DNA of 64,000 nucleotides from Eopsaltria australis (lineage: Eukaryota > Chordata > Aves > Passeriformes > Petroicidae). The position numbers and the translations under genes are program-made. The DNA is taken from the NCBI GenBank assembly GCA_034509425.1, contig JAVTVJ010000012.1, forward strand, positions 9,149,001 to 9,213,000. The letters are read 5' to 3'. The number at the start of each line of letters is the position of its first letter. Positions within the stretch are counted from its first letter, which is position 1. The notes beneath the pieces were generated by a model, which was given only the letters and a program-made list of their open reading frames with translations, was not told where the DNA came from and did no database searches. Below are positions 14,290 through 25,500 of the stretch, piece after piece.

Positions 14290-16629
14290 TGCTACTTCTT
14301 TATATGAGAATTGTCAATGTGAAACATTCTCATATCTGAGAAAATTAACTTCACTGCATGTACGATAGAAAGATTGCCTTCACTTTTGAAATTGTAAATT
14401 CCATTTGACATTTTTCAATCTGTTGCTCAGACCATATAGCAAAAACAATTTGCTTAATTTAACCATAACTATGATATACAACCTGATAGTCATTTTTTCT
14501 CTTTTAACTGTCATTCACTATGAGGTTCAGGTCCTTGATGCTGTGGGGAATTAGTCCAAACTGTTTACTTTGAATGTTAAAAAAAACGCATTCCCAAAAG
14601 CCAGCTGTTCTACATAGTTTGAGGCTGTGGTATAACATCAATTTCAAGACACTGATTAATGTGCTTTTGGTAACTTGATATTGAATTCTTCTTTAAATCC
14701 ATACATCATTCCAACTTAAACATGAAGTCAACTAGCATGGTAATTATTTTAATTGCTGTTGCGTACAGGAAGGCTTGCATTATCCAGTAGACTTGTTCAC
14801 TGGTTTCAGGTATAGAACTTATAAGTTGGAGCAAGCTTTTGGGTTTTATTTGGTCTTGCAGGCTAATGCAGCAGTTACTTAAATGTTTCTGGTTTTCCTG
14901 TAAGTGTCGCAGTGTGTAGATGGTCTTTGGAATTAAATGTATTTTAAAAGTAGCGACCTCTGGGAATGTGGTTTAGAACAGACCATTTTTCAGATGTCTG
15001 TTCAATGGAAGTGGACAGGCACAGTTTCTCTTTGACACAGCTGACTTGCCTCTTTGGAGGCAGAAGGGAAATACAGCTAATAATGATCTTTCTTTTCTCC
15101 TCAGAAAGAGAGGTTTGTCAGGAGGCAGCTAGGCCAGCTGGGAATGGGAGCCCTTTCCCTGGTAGGTAGTGGCTCACTTTCAAACTGCATTGGAAGCAAG
15201 AGGGTCATGAGCAACACCATGAGGGACACGAGTAGTGATCAGTACACCAAGAGAAATAGTCATCCCATCCTGCCTATCCTCTGCTAAAGAAACAGCCCAA
15301 AAGAATGTATATCAGACCTGAAGGATGTATTTTTCTCTATGGCTTTTTAAAGCACAATAGGAAGAAGTGGTAGCTGGTCCATGACTCTGTCAGACTCCAA
15401 GCACAGTTCATTCAGCAACTGTGTTGTCTCTATCGTGTGTCCTGCACAGGCAGTCAGTCCCTTGTTGGGCAATTGTGGCCCATAATCTGCTTCGTTCTCT
15501 CTGTTTACTCTTTCTTTTGAAGGTCCTAGAGTTTCTTGTGTGTAGGATCAGCTTTCTTTCCATGCCTGACCGTAAGCCCTTTCCCAGGTGATGTAAGGCA
15601 ATTTGTGTGGTTAGAAGGTATTGCATGCTTGGTTACATAAGGGATGTCTTGCTGCCCAGAGCATGCAACTGTGACCTGCCTGGCTGAAAAGCCAGGAGTC
15701 ACTGGCTTAGGAAGTCTTGTGGGCAGAGAATCAGCTAATAACAAAACCGAGGTGTGTGGTTGCTTGACATCCTGGTTGTTTGGATACTTCTTGTTTTTAA
15801 AATAACTTGTTTTTAAATAATGATATTTTGGTAGAGGATTTTTCCCCAAATTAACTAGTCCTCAAAATGCTTCTATGCTTCTATGGTATTGTGTCCCCTG
15901 GGTTTAAGTAGAAAAAGTTCTCATATTTCAGGTAACAAAAAGGACATCCTGCTCCCCCCTGAAAAGGGGAAGACCAGCCTACAGGCCAGACTTGCTAATT
16001 GCTTCCTTCTTCCTGTATGTTTTTAAGCATGTGTGGCATCCCACCTAAGAGCAGGCACCCCTTCTCTCACTGTCTGTGTGCTGTTCTGGCTTCTTCCCTT
16101 CTGCTGGGACAGTGCTTTTGGTTTCAGTAAGTCTCAGAAAATTTGCTAAGTTCATTTTAGGGGGGGGATTACAGAAACCATTTGGATTGACTGTTTCTCA
16201 AATGGGTTTGGCACCCAGCTTGCAAATATTTCTTTCTCAAAGCAGAATAAAGCTTATTCAGTGTGTATGCAGGCATGACAAGAAATCCAGCTTTTGCCAT
16301 CAGCCGCTGTTCTTCCAGGGATTCTCGTGCAGTTTTGTCTGAAGCCTGGTGTATTTCCATAGTAGTTCTGAGTTGTTCTGTTTACTCCAGGGCAGACACA
16401 GCAAAAATGTTTGATTATTTTATGTTTTAGCTTACAATACTTGGAATGCTTCTGAGTAGTCTGCTGCCCTAATTTACGAAAACAGCATTCCCCATCTAAT
16501 TTTTCCTATTTTTCTTGCTTAGCTCTGTGAAAATCATGGTTTCGACAATTTGGCTATTAACTCTTTCTCTACAAGATTCATATTTTCTTCTCACCACAGA
16601 GTTGGAACGCATCTGGCCAGCCTCACATG

Positions 16630-16667
16630 ATGATCTACAGTAGATCATTACTGCCATAATGGCAGTA
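16630..16667. repeat. Two abutting perfect palindromes
   Basis: 16630-16648 is a 19-bp inverted repeat (ATGATCTAC, A, GTAGATCAT) and 16649-16667 is a second 19-bp inverted repeat (TACTGCCAT, A, ATGGCAGTA). Each has perfect 9-bp arms around a single A, and they touch without a gap. Each could form a hairpin in single-stranded DNA. I do not recognise them as ends of a known transposon. Confidence 0.9.
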
Positions 16668-18119
16668 TATTAATCACCCACCACTTACAGCTACTGTTGT
16701 CTGCAAGAGGGCTTTGAAATTCTTTGCAAGAGGTGCTTGGTTTCATTTTCTTTTTTATTTCCTTGCTGAGCTCTCACAACAAGCTCTCTCCTGTGTCTGT
16801 GCATTGAATGCTGCTTCTAGGCCAGAGAGACTCCAGGCTGGTAAAGTGGAAGAGGGAGCAATTTGTGTCATAGATGCTGATTGATTGCCTGTCCCTTTGG
16901 GCACCTTTGTAATCGCCTCCCAGAAGAAAGACCTACTGTGTTGGGTGGAAAACTGGAGAAGCCATTGTGTATTCAGCAGTGTGCAGCATTTGTGACTGTG
17001 GACAACAGCACAGACGCTCTTAGATAGAAAAGCACTGAAGGCAGAGTTAGGCGCTCCTGTTCTATGACCTCTGCAAAAAAAGGGGCTTTGATTTTCACAT
17101 AAGGGGCTAGTGGGAGCAAGGAAGAGAGATTCCTGTCTTGTGCTTGCTGAGGCTTTTCATTTTTAACTTAAATTTCCTATGTCTTCAAAGTGAGGAGAAG
17201 ATTCTAACGTACTTAAATAGCCTGCATGTATTGGGAGGAGGGCATGGAACAGGAATGGCTGGGCTTTGTGCCAGGGATTCAGTTCTGCTCTCAAGACTGG
17301 TGCAGAAATGGTTTGTTTTGCTTGATGACTTGTCAAAGGCAATGACTGAGCATTGTCTGACTGCATGTACCTGAATCTCAATTCTTATACCAACAGAGTA
17401 GACAACTGTCTCTACAGATCTGCCTAAACTGGCTCTACCAATTGCAGTTCTCAACATTTTGGTGTACAATTCGTAGGCCTCTCCAGTCTCTCATCCCTGG
17501 TGATTCAGGATCATTGGAATGATTCTCCATAATGCCAGAGGCTTGGGCCTTTCTGATAAACCTAAAGTATTTGAACCACGCTCTTGAAGGAATCAGACTA
17601 ACTGCAAGTCTTTTGAACTGAAGTCCAGGGTAGCATCCTGTGTACCAAGATGATGGGGGTAGAATAAGGCTGTAAATAAGAGGATAAATGACTGCAAGGT
17701 GCTGTGTTCATTCTCCCTGGCATTTATACATTGGTTCAAAATAAAAGATCTGTCAAGCATGCAGAATGTGCTATGGTGCAGTTCCCACACTCTGAGGGCA
17801 AATGAGAAATGAAAAGCAAACTAGATTTAATTAAAATTGAGATGCTCCCTCCCTAATATCAGCCACTTCCTACCTGTGCCCACCTGACAGCCTTATCAGT
17901 CCCAGCACTGCAGCTGCTTAGTATTCATCTTGGGTTACTTCTGGGGCCATGATTCAGAATCTGCCAAAGTGCTTCCTAGACAGGCAATGAAACCGAACAA
18001 GTGCTTTCCTGAATTTGAATCAGGTTATTAGTGCAGATTTTTATTGTTTGCATTCTAGTATGAAGCAGTGCTTTTCCATTAGTTTTTGTTTTTACATTTT
18101 CCCCTCCCCACATTTCCAA

Positions 18120-18158
18120 CACTAACCTTTCCTTTTTTTTTCTTCCTTTTTTTTTCAG
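18120..18158 (+). promoter_or_regulatory. ITPK1: Branch point and polypyrimidine tract of the ITPK1 microexon
   Basis: A CTAAC branch-point-like motif (18122-18126) is followed by about 30 nt that are almost pure T/C, ending in CAG at 18156-18158. The candidate branch A at 18125 lies 33 nt from the AG, a normal distance. Very short exons usually need an unusually strong upstream pyrimidine tract to be recognised, and this one fits. The donor on the other side is GTGAGT at 18184-18189. The same kind of tract is bound by PTB and U2AF in other genes; whether either acts here is inference. Confidence 0.8.
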
Positions 18159-18183
18159 GAAAAGAGGCGTAGAAGTAGTACAG
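18159..18183 (+). CDS. ITPK1: ITPK1 internal microexon (25 nt)
   Basis: This is an internal coding exon of inositol-tetrakisphosphate 1-kinase, a cytosolic ATP-grasp enzyme. The family phosphorylates Ins(3,4,5,6)P4 and Ins(1,3,4)P3 and feeds higher inositol phosphate synthesis. The exon is the last base of a split codon plus eight codons, KRGVEVVQ, where human ITPK1 has KRGMEVVQ (about residues 33-40, N-terminal domain). It is bounded by a strong acceptor (long T tract, then CAG) and a consensus donor GTGAGT. Reading it into the exon at 57362 gives VVQ-LDLTKP, matching VVQ-LNLSRP of the mammalian protein with no frame break. It enters in phase 2 and leaves in phase 0. Because 25 is not a multiple of three, skipping it would shift the frame. 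The identification rests on the match continuing across the splice, since eight codons alone would be weak. No transcript evidence was available. Confidence 0.9.
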
Positions 18184-21100
18184 GTGAGTAAAAGCTCTAT
18201 TTTCTTGTAAAGAAGGCTTACTGATTTTAAATGCTGCCATTTGAATGCAAATATGACCAGGGCTAAATTATTTTTCTTTCCATTCAGTTCTCTATAACAG
18301 ATACTGCTTTTGGAAAGACAGGATTTCCCTTTTATGAAGAGTGTGTTGAGCCTACATGGAGTCCAGCTTAATAGGTGCCCTAGTGAAAGTGAGAATGCAG
18401 TTAGACTTTTCTTGTCTGTCAATTAATAAGATCTGATAGTTGATTGGGTGATGTTACTCTTTTAATTGCATTCACAGGCAGTCAAGCTTAACAGAAACAG
18501 GATTTGCCCTTTGAAAAAAAAAGCTATGGCAGAAGGAATGTTCTTGTAACCCAGTGAGCAGTGAAATGATACTGAAGTACCTTCAAGTTGTGGCCCATCT
18601 ACTGATAAGTTCAGGTGTTGGCTACATTTGTTCTTTTCCAGGTCTGAATGGTCATATTTCACACAAGATGTTACTTAAAGGATGGTGTCAGCTAGTGAAA
18701 GGAGTTATGTTACGTGTCAGCTGTAACAGGGCAGTATAAGCCCTAAAAGATGAAGGGGAAGCATGTTCTTTCCTTCTGGCTTATTTTGTGTGCTTAGAAG
18801 AGCTGTATGTCCTAAGTTTCAGTCTTCCTGATACTTACCAGGTGCTTGTTTTGAACTCTGAAGTGGTCAGTGAGGTCCCCACTTAGTTTCTAGGTTTACC
18901 TAATTTCTTCTTTACATAAATGCAGAATTTTTCTTGCATTCCAGTAATAAGTAGTGAGTAGGAAGGTGAGGTTTAGTTACTGGCTTCTAGAGAGCAAAGC
19001 ACCAGGGGCTGGTATGTGCTGACTTCTGTGAACAGACATCAGATTATCCTTTTCCAAAGATGTTTCACAGGAGCAGGAAAAGATTTTCTACTACTAAAGG
19101 GAAGTCTTGCAAGACTTCAAATAAGCACCTGTTTGACTTCTGCTTCCTTCCTGCAGGGAGGATTTAGGATAGTCCTCTCTTCTTTGGCTAGACAGATTAA
19201 ATTCTTTTATTTTGCTTTCTTAAAGCTAATTGTGCTGTACAGATTGAGTGAGCTGCTGCTAGACAGCAGTTAACATTTTGTGACTTGTGTTCAGGTTTTG
19301 TTTTGTCTTCTCTCAAACTTCCACTTTCAGCAGTAAGAGTGGTTCCAGCTTTCTATTTTTATTGAGTGAGGAAACATGTACATCCTCCAAAGAGAAATAA
19401 AGCACAAACAAGACTGGCAGTGGGATGCTAAGCAGGCCTTCTCCTTTATCTAGCAGTCAGATTTTAATTAAAGCATCATGTTGAAAACAAACAGAAAACC
19501 TCTCTACTTGTGTGATGATAAACAATTGGGGTTTTTTTAGAAATACTGATTAATTTCTATCATAATAAGAATTCACTGTGAACACAAGGTACAAGAACTG
19601 AAATGTACAACATTATATAGTACAACCCAGTAACATCCATCAAGCTAGCTGGCTCAGAAGATGGGACAGTAGATTAATTAAATAAACAGCTTTCAAGGTT
19701 ATGAACTTTCCAAAGATTGTATGAGTCTGAGCCTGCACCCAAACATTTGGGAGCCTGAATAGGATTAGCCCATTTCTGTTTTTCCAGTGGGCATGGCATA
19801 ACTCTGAGTAGCAGCATCCTTAAAACCTGGCAATGTTTTGGATCTAGATACGCTTTCTGCAACTTTAATCCAAGTCAGTGGGGCAGCTGCAAACCAGTGT
19901 TACATTACAAGTGATTCACTAGCTTTTCGAGATGGGCTCTTAACAGTACTGTGCTGCATATCTCACCTTATTGCAGTGCATTTGCTTATATTTTTGTAAG
20001 CAGGGATCATTCCAGTATCAGGGTGCTTTTTGAATTAGGGTGCTCACTTGTTTGTACCCCATAAGGTAAGGAAGCACTCTTGTTCCAGGTTTGCAGGAGG
20101 AAAGACTGAAGGATGTGTCCCATTTCCCCCCAGGGAACCTGTTGCAGTACCAGTGCCAGAGCTGTTGGGATCTGTGCTGCAAACCTGTGTTGCAGCAATT
20201 CCAGCTGCAGCTGCCTGGGAAGGGGTGTGGGGCCACTAGCTTGTGCTCTTGTGTGGGCATGAAGGGAAGAGCAATTAAAGGTGGTCAGCAGGGCTGGGGT
20301 TGCTGACTCTCTTCCAGTGAAAGGCAGCACCAATTCAGCTGTGTTTAATTGTCAGGCTGCATTTAAAGTATTCTGAATGTAATGCTCTTGTGGTTCCTGT
20401 GGCAGTTCCATACCATCTCCTTCCTTACCGGCTCTTCCCACCCTTCACAGCTGCCTGCTCAGCTGGCGTGGCTTGAGCTGGTGGCCAGAGAAGGGGAGAG
20501 ATGCCCTGAACAGGTGACAGACATGACCAAAGCCCATCTGCCATGGCCTGCAGGCAGTTGCTAGGCAGGCAGCAGCTGGCAAAGCTGAGGCAGAGCAGTG
20601 TGCTGGCATTGGGATGACTTGCCAGAAAATGCTTAAACTGAAGAATTTCTTAATAAATTCTTTCATCACTGTTTCAAGGGGAAGGAAGACTGCGTACGAA
20701 GATATGCAGTGGATGGTTGATGAGGTGTTTACTATTAAAGAAAGCTATTTTCTGTAACGGAATCTAGCAAATAAGAATTTTATGCAGTGTCTTAAAAGTA
20801 AAGCTGTTTCTGATCTTGTTCAATTTCCAGCCCTCCATCGCCCAAATTAGTGGAGGGCAAAATTTAGGATTGAAAATTGTCAATTCTTTTTTAGCTAGTG
20901 AAGTAGCCAGTTTCTGATGACTTTATATACTGGCAAGGGAGAGAAAGAGCATCTTCATCTACCTTGTTTTTCAGGAAAAATCTGTTGGCTTAGTTTGAAG
21001 AATGAGAGAGGGAAAACATGTGCACTGAAGTGGAAATCATCGCAAGTACCTCTGATAGAGACATGCATTTATTTTTGTTTCACAAGCTATGCAAAACCAG

Positions 21101-22477
21101 AATAATTAGCTTGCAGCCCTTTGGCTTCTGACAAATTGCCAGTTCGGTTTTTGTGTGACAGAGTTTGGAGCCTTCGTATTTCTTGTGACTTCAAAGCTCT
21201 TTCAAGCGCTTCCACACCCAAACTTTCCTAGAGCTCTTGCTCATATTTTTTAATTCTAAAATAGTGAAGATTTCCTATTTTTGGTGGGTGTATTTGGTTC
21301 AGATGAACACTAATGCTCTTTTATCTTAGAAAGATGTTGTAGTCAGTTGGCTATAAAAGTGCGATTAGTCATATTTCAAACTGCATGCTTTTTAATAGCA
21401 GTGGGATATGGAGGAGAACCTGTTTTCTGATGTGGAACAGCTGATTGTAGTAGTTACAATGGTCTCGACTGCTGTCTTGTTTTTCCTTTTTCCCCCTGCT
21501 CTCTGGTAATCGAGATATTTGAAATCTTTTACTTTGGAAAAGAAAACTATCCTTTGAGACTTGTGTTTTCTTGCAAAGGAAATTCAGGGTGCCCTTCACA
21601 CTCTTTAATTCTTCAATCAAAGTGAAATGCTAATGACAGTGGTTTCTACTATTTGTTGCCAGGGAACTGTTGTTTTCTAGAAATGAGGAGCGGTTTATTT
21701 TCACATGAAGTATTAATGGAATAAGCTTGAAACAGCAGTGTTCTAACCAAGAAAAGGAGCTTGTAAAATATATATTTGATAGCATATACAGAAAGATGTG
21801 ACTGGAAAGCTTCCAAAGCAAGCAAGGTTGTTGAGATGTTGGAGAGTTGGCTCTCTAGTACTGGGAGAAGAAAGTTTATTTTTATATGCATGCCAGGCCA
21901 TCAGTAAAGTGCATGTTTTCCTGAGAATGGCAGCCTGCTTTGCCTTCAGTGCATTTTTGGAAATGATACTATATAGAGGCCCTCCAGCCTTTCCCAGTCT
22001 GGATTGTGTTAGGTACTTTGCGTGTGTTTGAAGGTGGAGGGCCACTGGTTAAAATCTTGGAAAGATCCTGATACTTCTTATTGTCAGGATCTGCTAAGCA
22101 CACAAAGTAGGGTCTTCCAAAAAAGTGCATTAATTGCAGTTTCAAACTCAGAAATAGCAAGAGTGTGGAAGAACAAATCCCGGGCAGAATCCTCCCTCTG
22201 GCCCTTCTCAGTAGGGGAGATCCTTCTGTGTGAGACCTTCGTGGTAGCTGAGAAGCAGCATTGCCCAGCAGGAATGAAGCACAGGTTCCAGTGCAGGGAG
22301 AGATGGCTTTGGCACGATGCTGATTGTATCAGCATGCTGGTGACTGAGGTACAGCATGAGCCTTTCTGGTCCACTGGGGAAGAAGAATAAATACACATCT
22401 GTTTGGGCAGGGAAGGAAGACAAAACTGCGCAACATTTTCACCACGTGGATTAAGCAGATTATATAAACAACAAACA

Positions 22478-22500
22478 CTTACTCTTAAAATTAGAGTAAG
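22478..22500. repeat. Perfect 8-bp inverted repeat (hairpin)
   Basis: CTTACTCT (22478-22485) and AGAGTAAG (22493-22500) pair perfectly around a 7-nt AT loop. The hairpin lies directly upstream of the T-rich tract at 22515-22586. It resembles a terminator in outline, but in a vertebrate intron that reading has no support. Confidence 0.8.
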
Positions 22501-22514
22501 CCAAACAAATCAAA

Positions 22515-22586
22515 TTACTTTTATTTTTTTTATTTATTTTTACTTTATTTTTTGTTTTTTTACTTATTTTATTTATTTTCAATTTT
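22515..22586 (+). repeat. T-rich low-complexity tract
   Basis: About 70 bases of T runs are broken by single A, C or G (TTTA-like repeats). This is simple sequence with no coding content, although a 62-codon frame passes through it. Confidence 0.9.
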
Positions 22587-25500
22587 GGTGAGTAAATGAG
22601 AGAGAGAACCATGAAGAAATTTTTGTGTCTCAGAGAGAGTCTCTTAGTGACTGGTTTGACTGCTTTCTTTTGATGGTGAATCCCAGTAGCCTTGGAGAGG
22701 TGTGGGTTCTGCAGTCAGTTGCAGGCAGCACCTGTGTGAGAGAAAACATTACTAAGATTTAGAAATCTGTAACTAATGTATGATGAATGGCTGTCGGGTT
22801 GGAGCTTGTACTGTTTTGGCCTGTGGAGTCAGCTCTGCCCAGCCTCTTTGTTTTCTCCCCACCCCTTGGTATGTAGTGATAAGGCAGTGATTCCTAACAG
22901 TGCTAAAGGCTGGGAGTTGGGAAGTCCTGAGTGAAAATCCAGTTCCTGTGGGACCTCTGCCAAAAATTTTGGTGGCTGTAATGGGACTGAAATTGCAGTG
23001 GGGAATTGTCTTGCTTTGTCACTGACTGCAGGCACTTCAGGCAAGTTCCTTACAAATTCTGCCTCTTGTTTCCTAATGAAGGTTATATTCCTCATAGTGG
23101 AATGCAATTTAAGTTACTTTCAGATATCTAAGTGGATAGATTTAGAGACAAATGAGTGTGTGAAGGAAAATGGGGCCGTTAATTTCTGAAGGTTGCTGTG
23201 TAATATTCTTTCTGCCATTAGCATATGTCTTCCCAGATACTTCAGTGAACTGCAAAGCTTTAGAAATCCCTCATCAAGAAATGGGATGGATAAAAATAAG
23301 ACGCTCAAACAAATGCTGGGTTGTAAAACTCTTTATTTGCCTCTTTTTGAAGCATACAGTCACAGTCTCTGCACAAAATGACAACTCGACAGTACTTTCA
23401 TGAATCATGATTATTGCAGTGGTACCTATTGGCCAACAAAGACTTGGCTTTGAGTCTACATTAAACAATAGAATTATTTGTCTCACTGGATGCAGGTGGT
23501 GTGATATGGTATCAAAACAGGCACATGGAGTGTGTTCAGAGGCATGTGACTCAGGAAATGCCTTATTTTAAAACCAACCTGTCTCATTTGCGGTTTTGCT
23601 GAAACTGCAAAGTCAGTGTTGAAGTACAAATATGCATGTAGCTCTTTTGACCTTTTCTAAAGTTTTATTCTTGGAGTAGGAAGGATGAGGAGTTAATATG
23701 ACACCATGAGAAGGGTGACTGTATCTCTGACCCTGCCCTCTCCCAGATGAATGCCCCATCCTTTGTTTTGGGGGTGAACTCACGCAGTTCTCCACTCCGT
23801 TGGAGTTGCAAGCTCATTCCTGTCACAGCAGTTGTAACCTTGTCTTCAGTCCTGGGGTTTAGTTCCACAGAGATGTTTTTTAGAAGCAATGACTCATGTA
23901 TCCACCGTAGCTCAGACTTAGTTGCTTCCAGCAGAAACTTTATAGAGATAATATCCTCAGAACAGTGAAGGAGGCTATTTGTATGTCAGTCTTCTTCAGT
24001 GAGGGTGCTGGTAGGTCTGAACTGCAGAAGATCAGTGGGGCTTCAGGAAGTCTTTTCAGTGTATGTTGATTCTTCTTTCTCCAGCTTCTGCAAGACTCAC
24101 TTACTCCTTTGATCTGTGGCCTGAGATAATTGTATTTGGAAATATTGCATGCTTGTTCGCTCTTCTGGCACTTCACAATTAAAGGAGATAAACGTATTCA
24201 TGTTGCAAGAGTGAAGGGTTCAAATAAAACCTGGTGCTTAAAGACATTAAGCCCTGAAGTTTCTTAGATTTTCCTGTATTTGGTGTTTAACGTTAAGCTA
24301 GAGAAACTCCTAATGCATGTACTTAAGCTGCCTCTATATAAAACAGAGCACAATCAAATACAGCAAAAACTGGAAATATTTTCCTGAACCTCACTGCCTT
24401 TATGGAAATATAGCAGAAGACATAAGAGTGGCTTCAACTTAATTAGAACAGCTGAACTTTGTCCCCATCCCCTTTTTTTCTCTCCAAGGGGCACTGTGTT
24501 TTAAGGGTGGTGTATTTCTCTAGAGTAAGTATTTATTTTTCACTTTCACTCTGCATTTCTGGTGAAAGCAATACACTTGTTTTTTCTTCTAATTTCTTTT
24601 GTAAAAAGTGTAGACTTCTTTGCTATATGTCTAAACATAGATCAGACAGGGTTTCTGCATATGTTGTAGGAGTTTTCTGTACCTTTGGTTGTTATTTTGC
24701 GATATCTCTAATATTGACCTTTTGATGGAAAACACTTTGGGATTACTGACAGTTTATTTTTAATCACTATCAATTTTTTGCTAATATTTACTGCTAACGG
24801 TAATTTTGCACTGGTACCAAAAGCAGTGCAATTAATAATGTAGGGTGGAAATAGTTGAATCTAGGATTTCACTTTGAGGAAGACAGGAGATTACCAGGAA
24901 AAATTTAGGTGATTATAAGCACAGTTTCTCCAAAGGTAGAAGAGGTTATCCCAGATGTGTTTCTTTAGCATAAGGTCACAGAGCTGCAGTATATTAATTT
25001 TTAAATTTATTTTTATTTTTTTCAACCATCTTCCCTCATATGACTTGTCACAGAGGAGATTGCTGCTGCAGCTTTCTAGATGAGATTAGTGTGGCTCTCT
25101 ACTGGCTATACCAGGAGCAAGGGTGGGTAATAAATGGATTGAAATAGTCATTGGATACCTAAGGGCATTGATCTGACCTAAGCAGTCCCTTAGCAAGTGA
25201 TGGAAGTAGACCCTCCTTTTGGAAAGCTCTTTTCAAAGAGAAGGTTGAGGGCAAGAGTTAACTTTGCCCCCACAGACTGGGGGGAGCTGGAGAGAAGCTT
25301 TCTCCAGAAGGTTCCTGTGAATCTCTCTGTTGCTCAGTTTCTTCAGGGAGGAAGTTTAGTGTAAAGATAGTGTACTACTGATAAAGCAATGAATCTGCAT
25401 AAATCCCAAAGCCAGAGGAACCACAAAAGCCATCCATCTTTGTGCAGTTCTGTGAGGCAGCTTTGTTCATGGTAGTCACAGTTTGTGCTCTGCTGCTTCT

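Larger units (their letters stand above)
1..18158 (+). other. ITPK1: ITPK1 intron upstream of the microexon (3' part)
   Basis: This is intronic sequence. The exon with the ITPK1 start codon (MQTFLKG-type N terminus in the family) is not present here, so the intron continues beyond the left edge. Apart from a CR1 3' end at 4272-4502, a rearranged CR1 ORF2 piece at 11500-12035, a minisatellite at 7925-7968, paired palindromes at 16630-16667 and short homopolymer runs, I recognise nothing. Open frames are all short with no family features. Confidence 0.85.

Noticed and set aside
15868..15886. Two CTTCTATG octamers resembling a CR1 3' tail
   Set aside because: No CR1 3' UTR sequence precedes them, so the two short repeats alone are not evidence for an insertion.
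1..18158. First coding exon of ITPK1 (start codon region)
   Set aside because: I looked for a frame like the family N terminus (MQTFLKGKRVGYWLSEKK) on the plus strand and found none, so it must lie left of the window.
17976..18422. 148-codon minus-strand open frame, the longest in the window
   Set aside because: It runs antisense across the ITPK1 microexon, and its lysine-rich part is just the complement of the polypyrimidine tract. No domain, and no reason to think it is translated.
20007..20333. 108-codon minus-strand frame in a locally GC-richer stretch
   Set aside because: Frames are open on both strands over the same bases, and the translation has no recognisable domain.
22478..22586. 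Hairpin followed by T tract as a transcription terminator
   Set aside because: The arrangement mimics a bacterial terminator, but this is a vertebrate intron, and the T tract is a 70-base low-complexity run.
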